Origin: Selenomonadales bacterium
GTDB lineage: Bacteria; Bacillota; Negativicutes; RGIG982
Reading direction: 5' to 3'
NCBI GenBank assembly: GCA_017390595.1
Contig: JAFPBC010000297.1
Span: forward strand, 1 to 21,435
DNA: 21,435 bases
Shown: positions 16,455 to 21,435 of the stretch, piece after piece
Layout of the letters: each line of letters opens with the position of its first letter
Position numbering within the stretch: the stretch's first letter is position 1
The notes under the pieces: model-generated
Database searches by the model: none
What the model was told of the DNA's origin: nothing
What the model saw: the letters and a program-made list of their open reading frames with translations, nothing else
Translations under genes and position numbers: made by a program

Positions 16455-17102
16455 ATGCATATTCTCTTGATGGGCCCGCCGGGTGCCGGCAAAGGTACGC
16501 AGGCGGCAAAATTAGTACAAGAATACAACGTTCCGCATATCTCCACCGGTGATATGTTCCGAGCTGCCGTAAAAGCAGGCACTCCGCTTGGCAAACAGGC
16601 AAAAGAGTGCATGGACGCAGGTAAACTTGTACCGGACAGTGTAACGATTGGTATCGTCAAAGAACGTTTGGCGCAGGACGACTGCAAAAAAGGTTTCTTA
16701 CTCGACGGATTCCCGAGAACGGCTGAACAAGCAACGGCGCTCGACGAGATCTTGCCGGAGATCGGTATTCAGTTGACTCGCGTCATCAATATCGACGTTC
16801 CGAAAGAAGACCTCATTGAACGTGCAGTAGGTCGCCGCATCTGCAGAAAATGCGGAGCAACCTACCACATCGCCTTCAACCCGACCAAGGAAGACGGCAT
16901 TTGCGATGCATGTCAAGGAGAACTTTATCAGCGTGCAGACGACTGTGAAGAAACGATGCGCAACAGACTCGACGTCTACGGTGCACAGACCCAACCCCTC
17001 ATAGACTACTATCAGGCAAAAGGTCTCTACACAGCTATCGAAGGTCGTCAAGCGATTGACAAAGTATTTCACGATATAGTAGCTGCACTGAAAGGCGAAT
17101 AA
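16455..17102 (+). CDS. adk: Adenylate kinase, zinc-LID type
   Basis: Catalyses ATP + AMP = 2 ADP in the cytoplasm. The 215-residue product has the P-loop GPPGAGKGT (7-15), the AMP-binding STGDMFR and LLDGFPRT motifs, and a long LID with four cysteines (Cys130, 133, 150, 153) in CRKC...CDAC that should bind structural zinc, as in many Gram-positive enzymes. ATG 16455 follows AGGGAGGAA, 13 bases after secY. The secY-adk-map-infA link is a Firmicutes arrangement. Confidence 0.98.
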   Translation: MHILLMGPPGAGKGTQAAKLVQEYNVPHISTGDMFRAAVKAGTPLGKQAKECMDAGKLVPDSVTIGIVKERLAQDDCKKGFLLDGFPRTAEQATALDEILPEIGIQLTRVINIDVPKEDLIERAVGRRICRKCGATYHIAFNPTKEDGICDACQGELYQRADDCEETMRNRLDVYGAQTQPLIDYYQAKGLYTAIEGRQAIDKVFHDIVAALKGE

Positions 17103-17103
17103 A

Positions 17104-17119
17104 TAGGATGATCATCCTA
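17104..17119. promoter_or_regulatory. 16-bp perfect palindrome covering the map start codon
   Basis: TAGGATGATCATCCTA is a perfect inverted repeat. In RNA it can fold as a 6-bp stem with a GATC loop, placing the map ATG (17108-17110) mostly in the stem. As DNA it could bind a dimeric regulator. Translation from adk would open it. No role is proven. Confidence 0.5.
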
Positions 17120-17857
17120 AAATCGGATCGAGAAATCGAATACATGCGAGATGCAGGCAGAATCGTTGCCGAAACGCACGACGAAGTCAGAAAGGCCATC
17201 AGGCCCGGCATCAGCACACTCGAACTTGATAAGATCGCCGAAAAATATATAAAAAGTCAGGGAGCAATTCCTGCATTCAAAGGATACTACGGTTTTTCGG
17301 GAAGCATCTGCGCTTCCATTAGCCAAGAAGTCGTTCACGGCATACCGAAAAAAGGGCGCAAGCTCAAAAATGGTGATAACATCAGCATTGACATCGGAGC
17401 CATGATAAACGGCTACAACGGAGACGCAGCCATCACGCATCCTGTCGGAGACATCGATGAAGAGATGGAAAAGCTTCTTCGAATCACCGAAGAATCCCTA
17501 TACAAAGGCATTGAAAAAGCGATAGCAGGGAATCGTCTTGGGGATATTTCTCATGCTGTACAAACACACGCAGAAAACAATGGGTTTGGTGTAGTGCGAG
17601 ACTATGTCGGACATGGTATCGGAAGACGGATCCACGAAGATCCGCAAATACCAAACTACGGCAATGCCGGACATGGCCCACGGCTCCAAGCGGGAATGAC
17701 ACTCGCGATCGAGCCGATGCTCAACGCAGGGACATGGGAAGTGAAAACACTTGCAGACGGTTGGACCGTCGTAACAAAAGACGGAAAACCATCCGCACAC
17801 TTTGAACATACCATCGCGATAACCGATGGTGAACCGGAAATCTTAACACGCAAATAA
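17108..17857 (+). CDS. map: Type I methionine aminopeptidase
   Basis: Removes the initiator methionine from nascent proteins after deformylation. The 249-residue product has the five metal ligands Asp95, Asp106, His169, Glu202 and Glu233, plus His77 and His176, in IDIGAMINGYNGDAA, VGHGIGRRIHEDP, AIEPML and FEHT. Position 72, usually Asn in the CASxN..VVHGIP motif, is Ser. ATG 17108 is five bases after adk and has only a weak SD (AAAGG at 17091-17095), so it probably depends on coupling to adk. Codons are less biased than in the ribosomal genes (more GGA), suggesting lower expression. Confidence 0.97.
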   Translation: MIILKSDREIEYMRDAGRIVAETHDEVRKAIRPGISTLELDKIAEKYIKSQGAIPAFKGYYGFSGSICASISQEVVHGIPKKGRKLKNGDNISIDIGAMINGYNGDAAITHPVGDIDEEMEKLLRITEESLYKGIEKAIAGNRLGDISHAVQTHAENNGFGVVRDYVGHGIGRRIHEDPQIPNYGNAGHGPRLQAGMTLAIEPMLNAGTWEVKTLADGWTVVTKDGKPSAHFEHTIAITDGEPEILTRK

Positions 17858-17875
17858 TGCGTAAGAGAGTATCGC

Positions 17876-17895
17876 ATAGCAAGCCAGCTTGCTAT
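17876..17895 (+). other. Hairpin in the map-infA spacer
   Basis: ATAGCAAGC (17876-17884) and GCTTGCTAT (17887-17895) are perfect 9-bp arms separated by two bases; as RNA the stem would be about 8 bp with a 4-nt loop. No T tract follows, so it is not an intrinsic terminator. It overlaps a possible extended -10 element. Confidence 0.55.
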
Positions 17896-17898
17896 AAC
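17890..17898 (+). promoter_or_regulatory. Possible extended -10 promoter for infA
   Basis: TGC-TATAAC (TG at 17890-17891, TATAAC at 17893-17898) resembles an extended -10 with five of six -10 bases. No -35 is recognisable. A start near 17905 would give an infA leader of about 30 nt. The match lies within the 3' arm of the hairpin, so it may be a coincidence. Confidence 0.3.
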
Positions 17899-17935
17899 AA
17901 CAAATCGTAAGAAGCGGACGAGGAGGGAATATCTC

Positions 17936-18154
17936 GTGTCCAAACAAGACGTAATTGAGGTAGAAGGTACAGTTCTGGAAGCTCTTCCTAATGCTATGTT
18001 TCAAGTAGAATTAGAAAATGGGCATGTTGTACTGGCTCACGTATCGGGTAAGATCAGAATGAACTTCATTCGAATCTTGCCGGGTGACAAAGTCACCATC
18101 GAGTTGACGCCGTACGATTTAAAACGTGGCCGTATTACCTACCGTTTCAAATAA
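17936..18154 (+). CDS. infA: Translation initiation factor IF-1
   Basis: IF-1 blocks the A site during initiation and assists IF-2 and IF-3. The 72-residue OB-fold product MSKQDVIEVEGTVLEALPN, with HVSGKIRMNFIRILPGDKV and the end DLKRGRITYRFK, is a textbook match. The start is GTG 17936 after GAGGAGGGA. The 78-base gap after map has a hairpin and possibly its own promoter. No KOW (L14e-like) gene lies between map and infA, unlike many Clostridia and Bacilli. Confidence 0.98.
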   Translation: MSKQDVIEVEGTVLEALPNAMFQVELENGHVVLAHVSGKIRMNFIRILPGDKVTIELTPYDLKRGRITYRFK

Positions 18155-18173
18155 GTCCTGCTGTATAGCAGAC
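18155..18173 (+). other. Hairpin in the infA-rpmJ spacer
   Basis: GTC plus TGCT (18155-18157, 18159-18162) pair with AGCA plus GAC (18167-18170, 18171-18173), with one bulged C and a 4-nt loop. It starts on the base after the infA stop codon. An A-rich stretch follows rather than T, so it is not a + strand terminator. Confidence 0.45.
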
Positions 18174-18199
18174 GAAAAAAGAAAAGGAGGAAATTGCAA

Positions 18200-18313
18200 A
18201 TGAAAGTGAGACCGTCGGTTAAACCCATTTGTGAAAAATGCAAAGTTATTAAACGCAAAGGCAACGTAATGGTGATTTGTGAAAATCCCAAACATAAACA
18301 AAAACAAGGATAA
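18200..18313 (+). CDS. rpmJ: 50S ribosomal protein L36, zinc form
   Basis: L36 is the smallest 50S protein and binds near helices 89-91 of 23S rRNA. The 37-residue product MKVRPSVKPICEKCKVIKRK continues to KHKQKQG and has the zinc ligands Cys11, Cys14, Cys27 and His32. ATG 18200 follows AAAGGAGG. Too short for ordinary gene length cut-offs but unmistakable. Confidence 0.97.
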   Translation: MKVRPSVKPICEKCKVIKRKGNVMVICENPKHKQKQG

Positions 18314-18332
18314 GATAGGAGGTGCTCTATAG

Positions 18333-18701
18333 ATGGCACGTATTGCCGGTATTGACTTACCACGTGATAAACGAATTGAAATTGCTTTGACATATATCTA
18401 TGGAATCGGTCTTTCCTTATCGAAAGAAATCTTGGCAGCAACGGGTATCAGCCCGGACACTCGCACGAGAGACTTGACAGAAGAAGAAGTTTCCAAACTT
18501 CGTGAAATCATTGATAAAGAGTACATCGTAGAAGGTGACCTTCGTCGCGAAGAATCTCTTAACATCAAACGTTTGATCGAAATCGGTTCCTACCGTGGCA
18601 GAAGACACCGTATGGGTCTTCCAGTTCGCGGACAGAACACCAAAAATAATGCTCGCACCCGCAAAGGCCCGAAAAGAGCCGTCAGCGGCAAAAAGAAATA
18701 A
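18333..18701 (+). CDS. rpsM: 30S ribosomal protein S13
   Basis: S13 is a 30S head protein that contacts the P-site tRNA and bridges to L5. The 122-residue product starts MARIAGIDLPRDKRIEIALT and has YGIG (helix-hairpin-helix), GSYRGRRHRMGLPVRGQNT and a basic tail ending KKK. ATG 18333 follows AGGAGGTG 19 bases after rpmJ. This short spacer leaves no room for the S4-binding pseudoknot known upstream of rpsM in E. coli. Confidence 0.98.
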   Translation: MARIAGIDLPRDKRIEIALTYIYGIGLSLSKEILAATGISPDTRTRDLTEEEVSKLREIIDKEYIVEGDLRREESLNIKRLIEIGSYRGRRHRMGLPVRGQNTKNNARTRKGPKRAVSGKKK

Positions 18702-18714
18702 GGAGGGGTAACTT

Positions 18715-19107
18715 TTGGTAGCGAAAAAAGTGGCTAGACCGAAAAGAAAAGAACGTAAAAATATCGAGCATGGCTGTGCTCATATCCGTTCTACTTTCAA
18801 CAATACAATCGTGACGATCACGGATACCAAAGGTAATGCGCTTTCCTGGGCAAGCGCAGGTGGCCTTGGCTTCCGCGGCTCCAGAAAGAGCACTCCGTTT
18901 GCTGCACAGATGGCTGCGGAAACGGCAGCGAAAGCAGCAATGGAACATGGCCTCAAACAGGTAGAAGTATCTGTAAAAGGTCCTGGTGCAGGACGTGAAG
19001 CAGCAATCAGAGCGCTGCAGGCAGCTGGTCTCGAAGTTAACTCGATCAAAGACGTAACTCCGATCCCGCACAACGGCTGTCGTCCGCCGAAACGCAGAAG
19101 AGTCTAA
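18715..19107 (+). CDS. rpsK: 30S ribosomal protein S11
   Basis: S11 lies on the 30S platform near the E-site mRNA. The 130-residue product has HIRSTFNNTIVTITDTKGN, SWASAGGLGFRGSRKSTPFA, VKGPGAGREAAIRAL and the C-terminal PHNGCRPPKRRRV, which is conserved. The start is TTG 18715, six bases after AAGGAGGGG; no ATG or GTG is in frame nearby. Confidence 0.97.
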   Translation: MVAKKVARPKRKERKNIEHGCAHIRSTFNNTIVTITDTKGNALSWASAGGLGFRGSRKSTPFAAQMAAETAAKAAMEHGLKQVEVSVKGPGAGREAAIRALQAAGLEVNSIKDVTPIPHNGCRPPKRRRV

Positions 19108-19125
19108 TAGGAGGTGCAGAAATAG

Positions 19126-19719
19126 ATGGCAATTGATAGAGTACCGGCTCTCAAAAGATGTAGAGCTCTTGGACTGGAACCGGCTTTCATCGGCCGCAGC
19201 AAACAGTCGAACCGTCAGCCGAAACGCGCCGGCAAAAAAATGAGCGAGTATGGTATCCAGCTTCGTGAAAAACAGAAAGCAAAATTCATTTACGGCGTAT
19301 TGGAAAAACAGTTCAGAAAATATTATGAAAAAGCAAAAACGATGTCCGGTATCACCGGTGAAAACTTGCTCATCCTCTTGGAAAGACGCGCAGACAACAT
19401 CGTTTTCCGTATGGGCTTGGCAGCAACTCGTCGTCAGGCACGTCAGATCGTTTCCCATGGTCATATCTTGGTAAACGGTAAAAAAATGAACATCCCGTCC
19501 GCACTCTTGAAAGCAGGCGATGTAGTAACGATCAAAGAAAAAAGCCGTGGCACGGCACTTTTCAAAGACATGGCAGAAACTGCTACGGCTTTGGACGTAC
19601 CGGCATGGATCTCCTTTGACGCACAGAACCTCGCTGGCACGATTGAACGTCTTCCGAACCGTGAAGAAATCGACGTACCGGTTGAAGAACAAATGATCGT
19701 AGAGTTGTACTCCAGATAA
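19126..19719 (+). CDS. rpsD: 30S ribosomal protein S4, zinc-free form
   Basis: S4 nucleates 30S assembly and in several bacteria represses its own operon. The 197-residue product starts MAIDRVPALKRCRALGLEP, lacking the four-cysteine zinc site of the C+ form, and has the S4 RNA-binding domain with RRADNIVFRMGLAATRRQAR (about 88-107) and HGHILVNGKKMNIPS. ATG 19126 follows AGGAGGTG. In Bacillus rpsD lies elsewhere; here it is inside the alpha operon. Confidence 0.98.
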   Translation: MAIDRVPALKRCRALGLEPAFIGRSKQSNRQPKRAGKKMSEYGIQLREKQKAKFIYGVLEKQFRKYYEKAKTMSGITGENLLILLERRADNIVFRMGLAATRRQARQIVSHGHILVNGKKMNIPSALLKAGDVVTIKEKSRGTALFKDMAETATALDVPAWISFDAQNLAGTIERLPNREEIDVPVEEQMIVELYSR

Positions 19720-19738
19720 GATATCTCTTATGGGTATC

Positions 19739-19756
19739 GCGTAAAAGTAATTACGC
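19739..19756 (+). other. Hairpin in the rpsD-rpoA spacer
   Basis: GCGTAA (19739-19744) pairs perfectly with TTACGC (19751-19756) around a 6-nt loop. A weaker stem (19720-19724 with 19734-19738) sits between it and the rpsD stop. There is no T tract. It lies a few bases before the rpoA SD. Confidence 0.45.
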
Positions 19757-19778
19757 ATAAATGAGGAGGTTAACCTAG

Positions 19779-20738
19779 ATGATCGAAATTGAAAAGCCGA
19801 AAATCGAAACCATCGAAGTAAGCGAAGATGGTCGTTATGGTAAATTCGTGTGCGAACCGCTCGAACGTGGATACGGTACGACGCTTGGCAACAGCCTGCG
19901 CCGTATCCTTCTCTCCTCGCTCCAGGGCGCAGCGATCACATCCATCAAAATCGACGGCGTACTCCATGAATTCTCTGCAGGACCCGGCGTAAGAGAAGAT
20001 GTTACCAACATCATCCTCAATCTTAAAATGCTCTGTCTGAAAATGTATTCCGACGAGCCCAAAAAGATCTACATCGATGTAGAAGGCGAAAAAGAAGTTA
20101 CAGCGGCTGACATCATTGCTGATGCAGATATCGAGATCCTCAACCCGGATCTCCATATCGCAACCGTCAATGAAAAAGGTTCTCTCAGAATCGAAATGAT
20201 TGTAGAAACCGGCCGTGGTTATACGCCGGCTGACAAAAACAAAAAGCCGGATCAAGTAATCGGTGAGATTCCGATCGATTCCATTTTCTCGCCGATCCAG
20301 AGAGTAAACTACACCGTATCCGACACGCGCGTAGGTAACGTCACCAACTATGACAAACTCACGCTCGAAGTATGGACAGACGGTAGCATGTGCCCGGAAG
20401 AAGCTATCAGCAAATCCGCAAGCATCATGATCGCATATTTGCGCTTGTTCCAGAACATGGCGGGTGCGCCGACAGAAGATGAAGGCGTAGAAGGCACTTT
20501 CTGCGAACCTGCTGAAAGCGGAGAATCCAAAACGCTTGAAATGACGATTGAAGACCTCGACCTCTCGGTTCGTTCTTACAACTGTCTCAAACGTGCGGGT
20601 ATCAACACCGTAGCAGAACTCGTTCAGAAAAGTGAAGACGACATGATGAAAGTACGTAACTTGGGCAAAAAATCCCTGGACGAAGTGAAGAAAAAATTAA
20701 TCGAGCTCAACCTCGGTTTGGCAGAAATCGAAGAATAG
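19779..20738 (+). CDS. rpoA: RNA polymerase alpha subunit
   Basis: Alpha dimerises to scaffold beta and beta' and binds UP elements and activators. The 319-residue product has the N-terminal dimerisation domain (FVCEPLERGYGTTLGNSLRR, about 24-43; VLHEFSAGPGVREDV) and the C-terminal DNA-binding domain (IEDLDLSVRSYNCLKRAGI, with the conserved Arg; VRNLGKKSLDEVKKKL). ATG 19779 follows AGGAGG. Its conserved C-terminal domain is the partner expected at the A-tract region upstream of the str operon. Confidence 0.99.
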   Translation: MIEIEKPKIETIEVSEDGRYGKFVCEPLERGYGTTLGNSLRRILLSSLQGAAITSIKIDGVLHEFSAGPGVREDVTNIILNLKMLCLKMYSDEPKKIYIDVEGEKEVTAADIIADADIEILNPDLHIATVNEKGSLRIEMIVETGRGYTPADKNKKPDQVIGEIPIDSIFSPIQRVNYTVSDTRVGNVTNYDKLTLEVWTDGSMCPEEAISKSASIMIAYLRLFQNMAGAPTEDEGVEGTFCEPAESGESKTLEMTIEDLDLSVRSYNCLKRAGINTVAELVQKSEDDMMKVRNLGKKSLDEVKKKLIELNLGLAEIEE

Positions 20739-20749
20739 GAGGATAGACA

Positions 20750-21088
20750 ATGGCTTACAGAAAATTAGGACGTGACTCCAGCGCACGTAAAGCATTGTTC
20801 CGCAGCATGTTGACTTCCTTCTTTGCATGTGAGAGAATTGAAACTACTGAAGCGAAAGCGAAAGAAGTCAGCAAACTTGCTGACCAGATGATCACGTTGG
20901 CAAAACGTGGCGACTTGCACGCTCGCAGACAAGTATTGGCAGTACTCTTGGACGAAGAAGTGACGAGAAAATTGTTTGATACAATTGCGCCGAAATACAG
21001 CGAACGCAATGGCGGTTACACGAGAGTTTTGAAAACTGCTCCGCGCCGTGGCGACGCTGCACCGATGGCAATTCTTGAATTGGTATAA
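20750..21088 (+). CDS. rplQ: 50S ribosomal protein L17
   Basis: L17 lies at the tunnel exit side of the 50S subunit. The 112-residue product starts MAYRKLGRDSSARKALFRSM, has ERIETTEAKAKEVSKLADQM and NGGYTRVLKTAPRRGDAAPM and ends AILELV. ATG 20750 follows AGGAGG 11 bases after rpoA. It is the last gene of the cluster, and three terminators follow. Confidence 0.98.
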   Translation: MAYRKLGRDSSARKALFRSMLTSFFACERIETTEAKAKEVSKLADQMITLAKRGDLHARRQVLAVLLDEEVTRKLFDTIAPKYSERNGGYTRVLKTAPRRGDAAPMAILELV

Positions 21089-21097
21089 TAATGATAG

Positions 21098-21125
21098 CCG
21101 GATCATTTTCGAGTGATCTGGTTTT
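21098..21125 (+). terminator. First terminator after rplQ
   Basis: CCGGATCA (21098-21105) pairs with TGATCTGG (21114-21121), one G-U pair, 8-nt loop, followed by TTTT, CA, TTTT. It starts nine bases after the rplQ stop. Confidence 0.75.
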
Positions 21126-21146
21126 CATTTTGTACGAAAAAAGAGT

Positions 21147-21188
21147 AAAAAGAGCAAGATCCATCTAACGTGGGACTTGCTCTTTTTT
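21147..21188. terminator. Second, bidirectional terminator
   Basis: AAAAAGAGCAAG (21147-21158) pairs with CTTGCTCTTTTT (21176-21187), with a possible inner CCA/TGG pairing. A run of six T at 21183-21188 makes it efficient on the + strand; the A run at the 5' side gives a T run on the - strand, so it can work both ways. Confidence 0.85.
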
Positions 21189-21233
21189 ATTATGCCAAAA
21201 CACATTCATAATAAGCCATGTAAAAAGTGGCAC

Positions 21234-21271
21234 AAAAAGACCGCCTGCTTTCATTAGCAGACGGTCTTTTT
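21234..21271. terminator. Third, bidirectional terminator
   Basis: AAAAAGACCG (21234-21243) and CTGCT (21245-21249) pair with AGCAG (21256-21260) and CGGTCTTTTT (21262-21271), with one C-A mismatch and a 6-nt loop. Both flanks have five-base A or T runs. It likely also ends a gene arriving from the right on the - strand. From 21272 to 21387 I see no gene or other clear signal. Confidence 0.85.
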
Positions 21272-21387
21272 GCTTTCTAAACGATAATCTGCCAATAGTA
21301 ATCGTTTTTGCACTAAAAGATGACTTGTTAGCAGAGAACGCTTACCGAATGAATGTTCTGTATCAGTAAAAACATATTTCTTTTATA

Positions 21388-21435
21388 TTACTCATTCATC
21401 TTTGCCAGAGCTTCTTTTGCAGGCTCGTGGCCTTG
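21388..21435 (-). CDS. Possible C-terminal tail of a convergent gene, unidentified
   Basis: Reading the - strand from the window edge, one frame gives 15 codons (QGHEPAKEALAKMNE) and then TAA at 21390-21388; the other two - strand frames stop within 14 codons. The composition (Glu, Lys, Ala) looks like a normal protein end, and two bidirectional terminators lie between it and rplQ, as expected for convergent genes. Fifteen residues are too few to name a family, and the frame may be open by chance. Confidence 0.4.
   Translation of the reverse strand, partial: QGHEPAKEALAKMNE

Noticed and set aside
19767..19776. AGGTTAACCT palindrome on the rpoA SD (a similar pattern occurs before rpsE)
   Set aside because: A hairpin would need a loop of two bases or fewer, and spacers rich in AACC are common here, so chance is a sufficient explanation on its own.
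21081..21089. Perfect extended -10 (TGG-TATAAT) at the end of rplQ
   Set aside because: It is formed by the last Leu-Val codons, the stop codon and the next base. It has no -35, and a terminator begins nine bases later, so it would make at most a trivial RNA.

Overview
The window is one long, almost gap-free block of translation genes, all on the + strand apart from a possible gene tail at the right edge. It runs: the 3' end of rpoC; a regulatory gap; the str operon (L7Ae-family gene, rpsL, rpsG, fusA, tuf); the S10 operon (rpsJ, rplC, rplD, rplW, rplB, rpsS, rplV, rpsC, rplP, rpmC, rpsQ); the spc operon (rplN, rplX, rplE, rpsN, rpsH, rplF, rplR, rpsE, rpmD, rplO, secY); adk, map, infA, rpmJ; and the alpha operon (rpsM, rpsK, rpsD, rpoA, rplQ). 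It ends in three stacked terminators.

The gene order, the L7Ae-family gene between rpoC and rpsL, tuf joined directly to rpsJ, zinc-type S14, the secY-adk-map-infA-rpmJ link and strong AAGGAGG-type ribosome binding sites point to Firmicutes in the broad sense. Moderate GC, S12 without the Bacilli insert, rpsD inside the alpha operon and no KOW (L14e-like) gene between map and infA fit Negativicutes (Selenomonas-like) best. That placement is an inference from memory of the families, not from a search.

Region by region: 1-937 is the rpoC C-terminal third, closed by an intrinsic terminator (944-980). 938-1235 is the richest regulatory stretch: four A7 tracts plus one A9 tract phased at about one helical turn, an extended -10 promoter, a terminator-like hairpin about 35 nt downstream of the predicted start, and then a second promoter with a TTGACA -35 that leads into the str operon. 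5762-5965 (tuf-rpsJ) is a leader of four consecutive hairpins ending at the rpsJ Shine-Dalgarno (SD) sequence. Several other intercistronic gaps carry hairpins just after a stop codon and without a U tract. One (rplB-rpsS) contains a perfect anti-SD that could switch rpsS translation. A 16-bp perfect palindrome covers the map start codon.

Functionally the genes supply RNA polymerase subunits (beta' and alpha), small- and large-subunit ribosomal proteins, two elongation factors, IF-1, the SecY translocon channel, adenylate kinase and methionine aminopeptidase: the machinery to make, start, elongate, N-terminally trim and export proteins. I saw no mobile element, CRISPR array, tRNA, rRNA or accessory system. 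What is new here, if anything, is regulatory RNA and promoter architecture rather than a new protein system.
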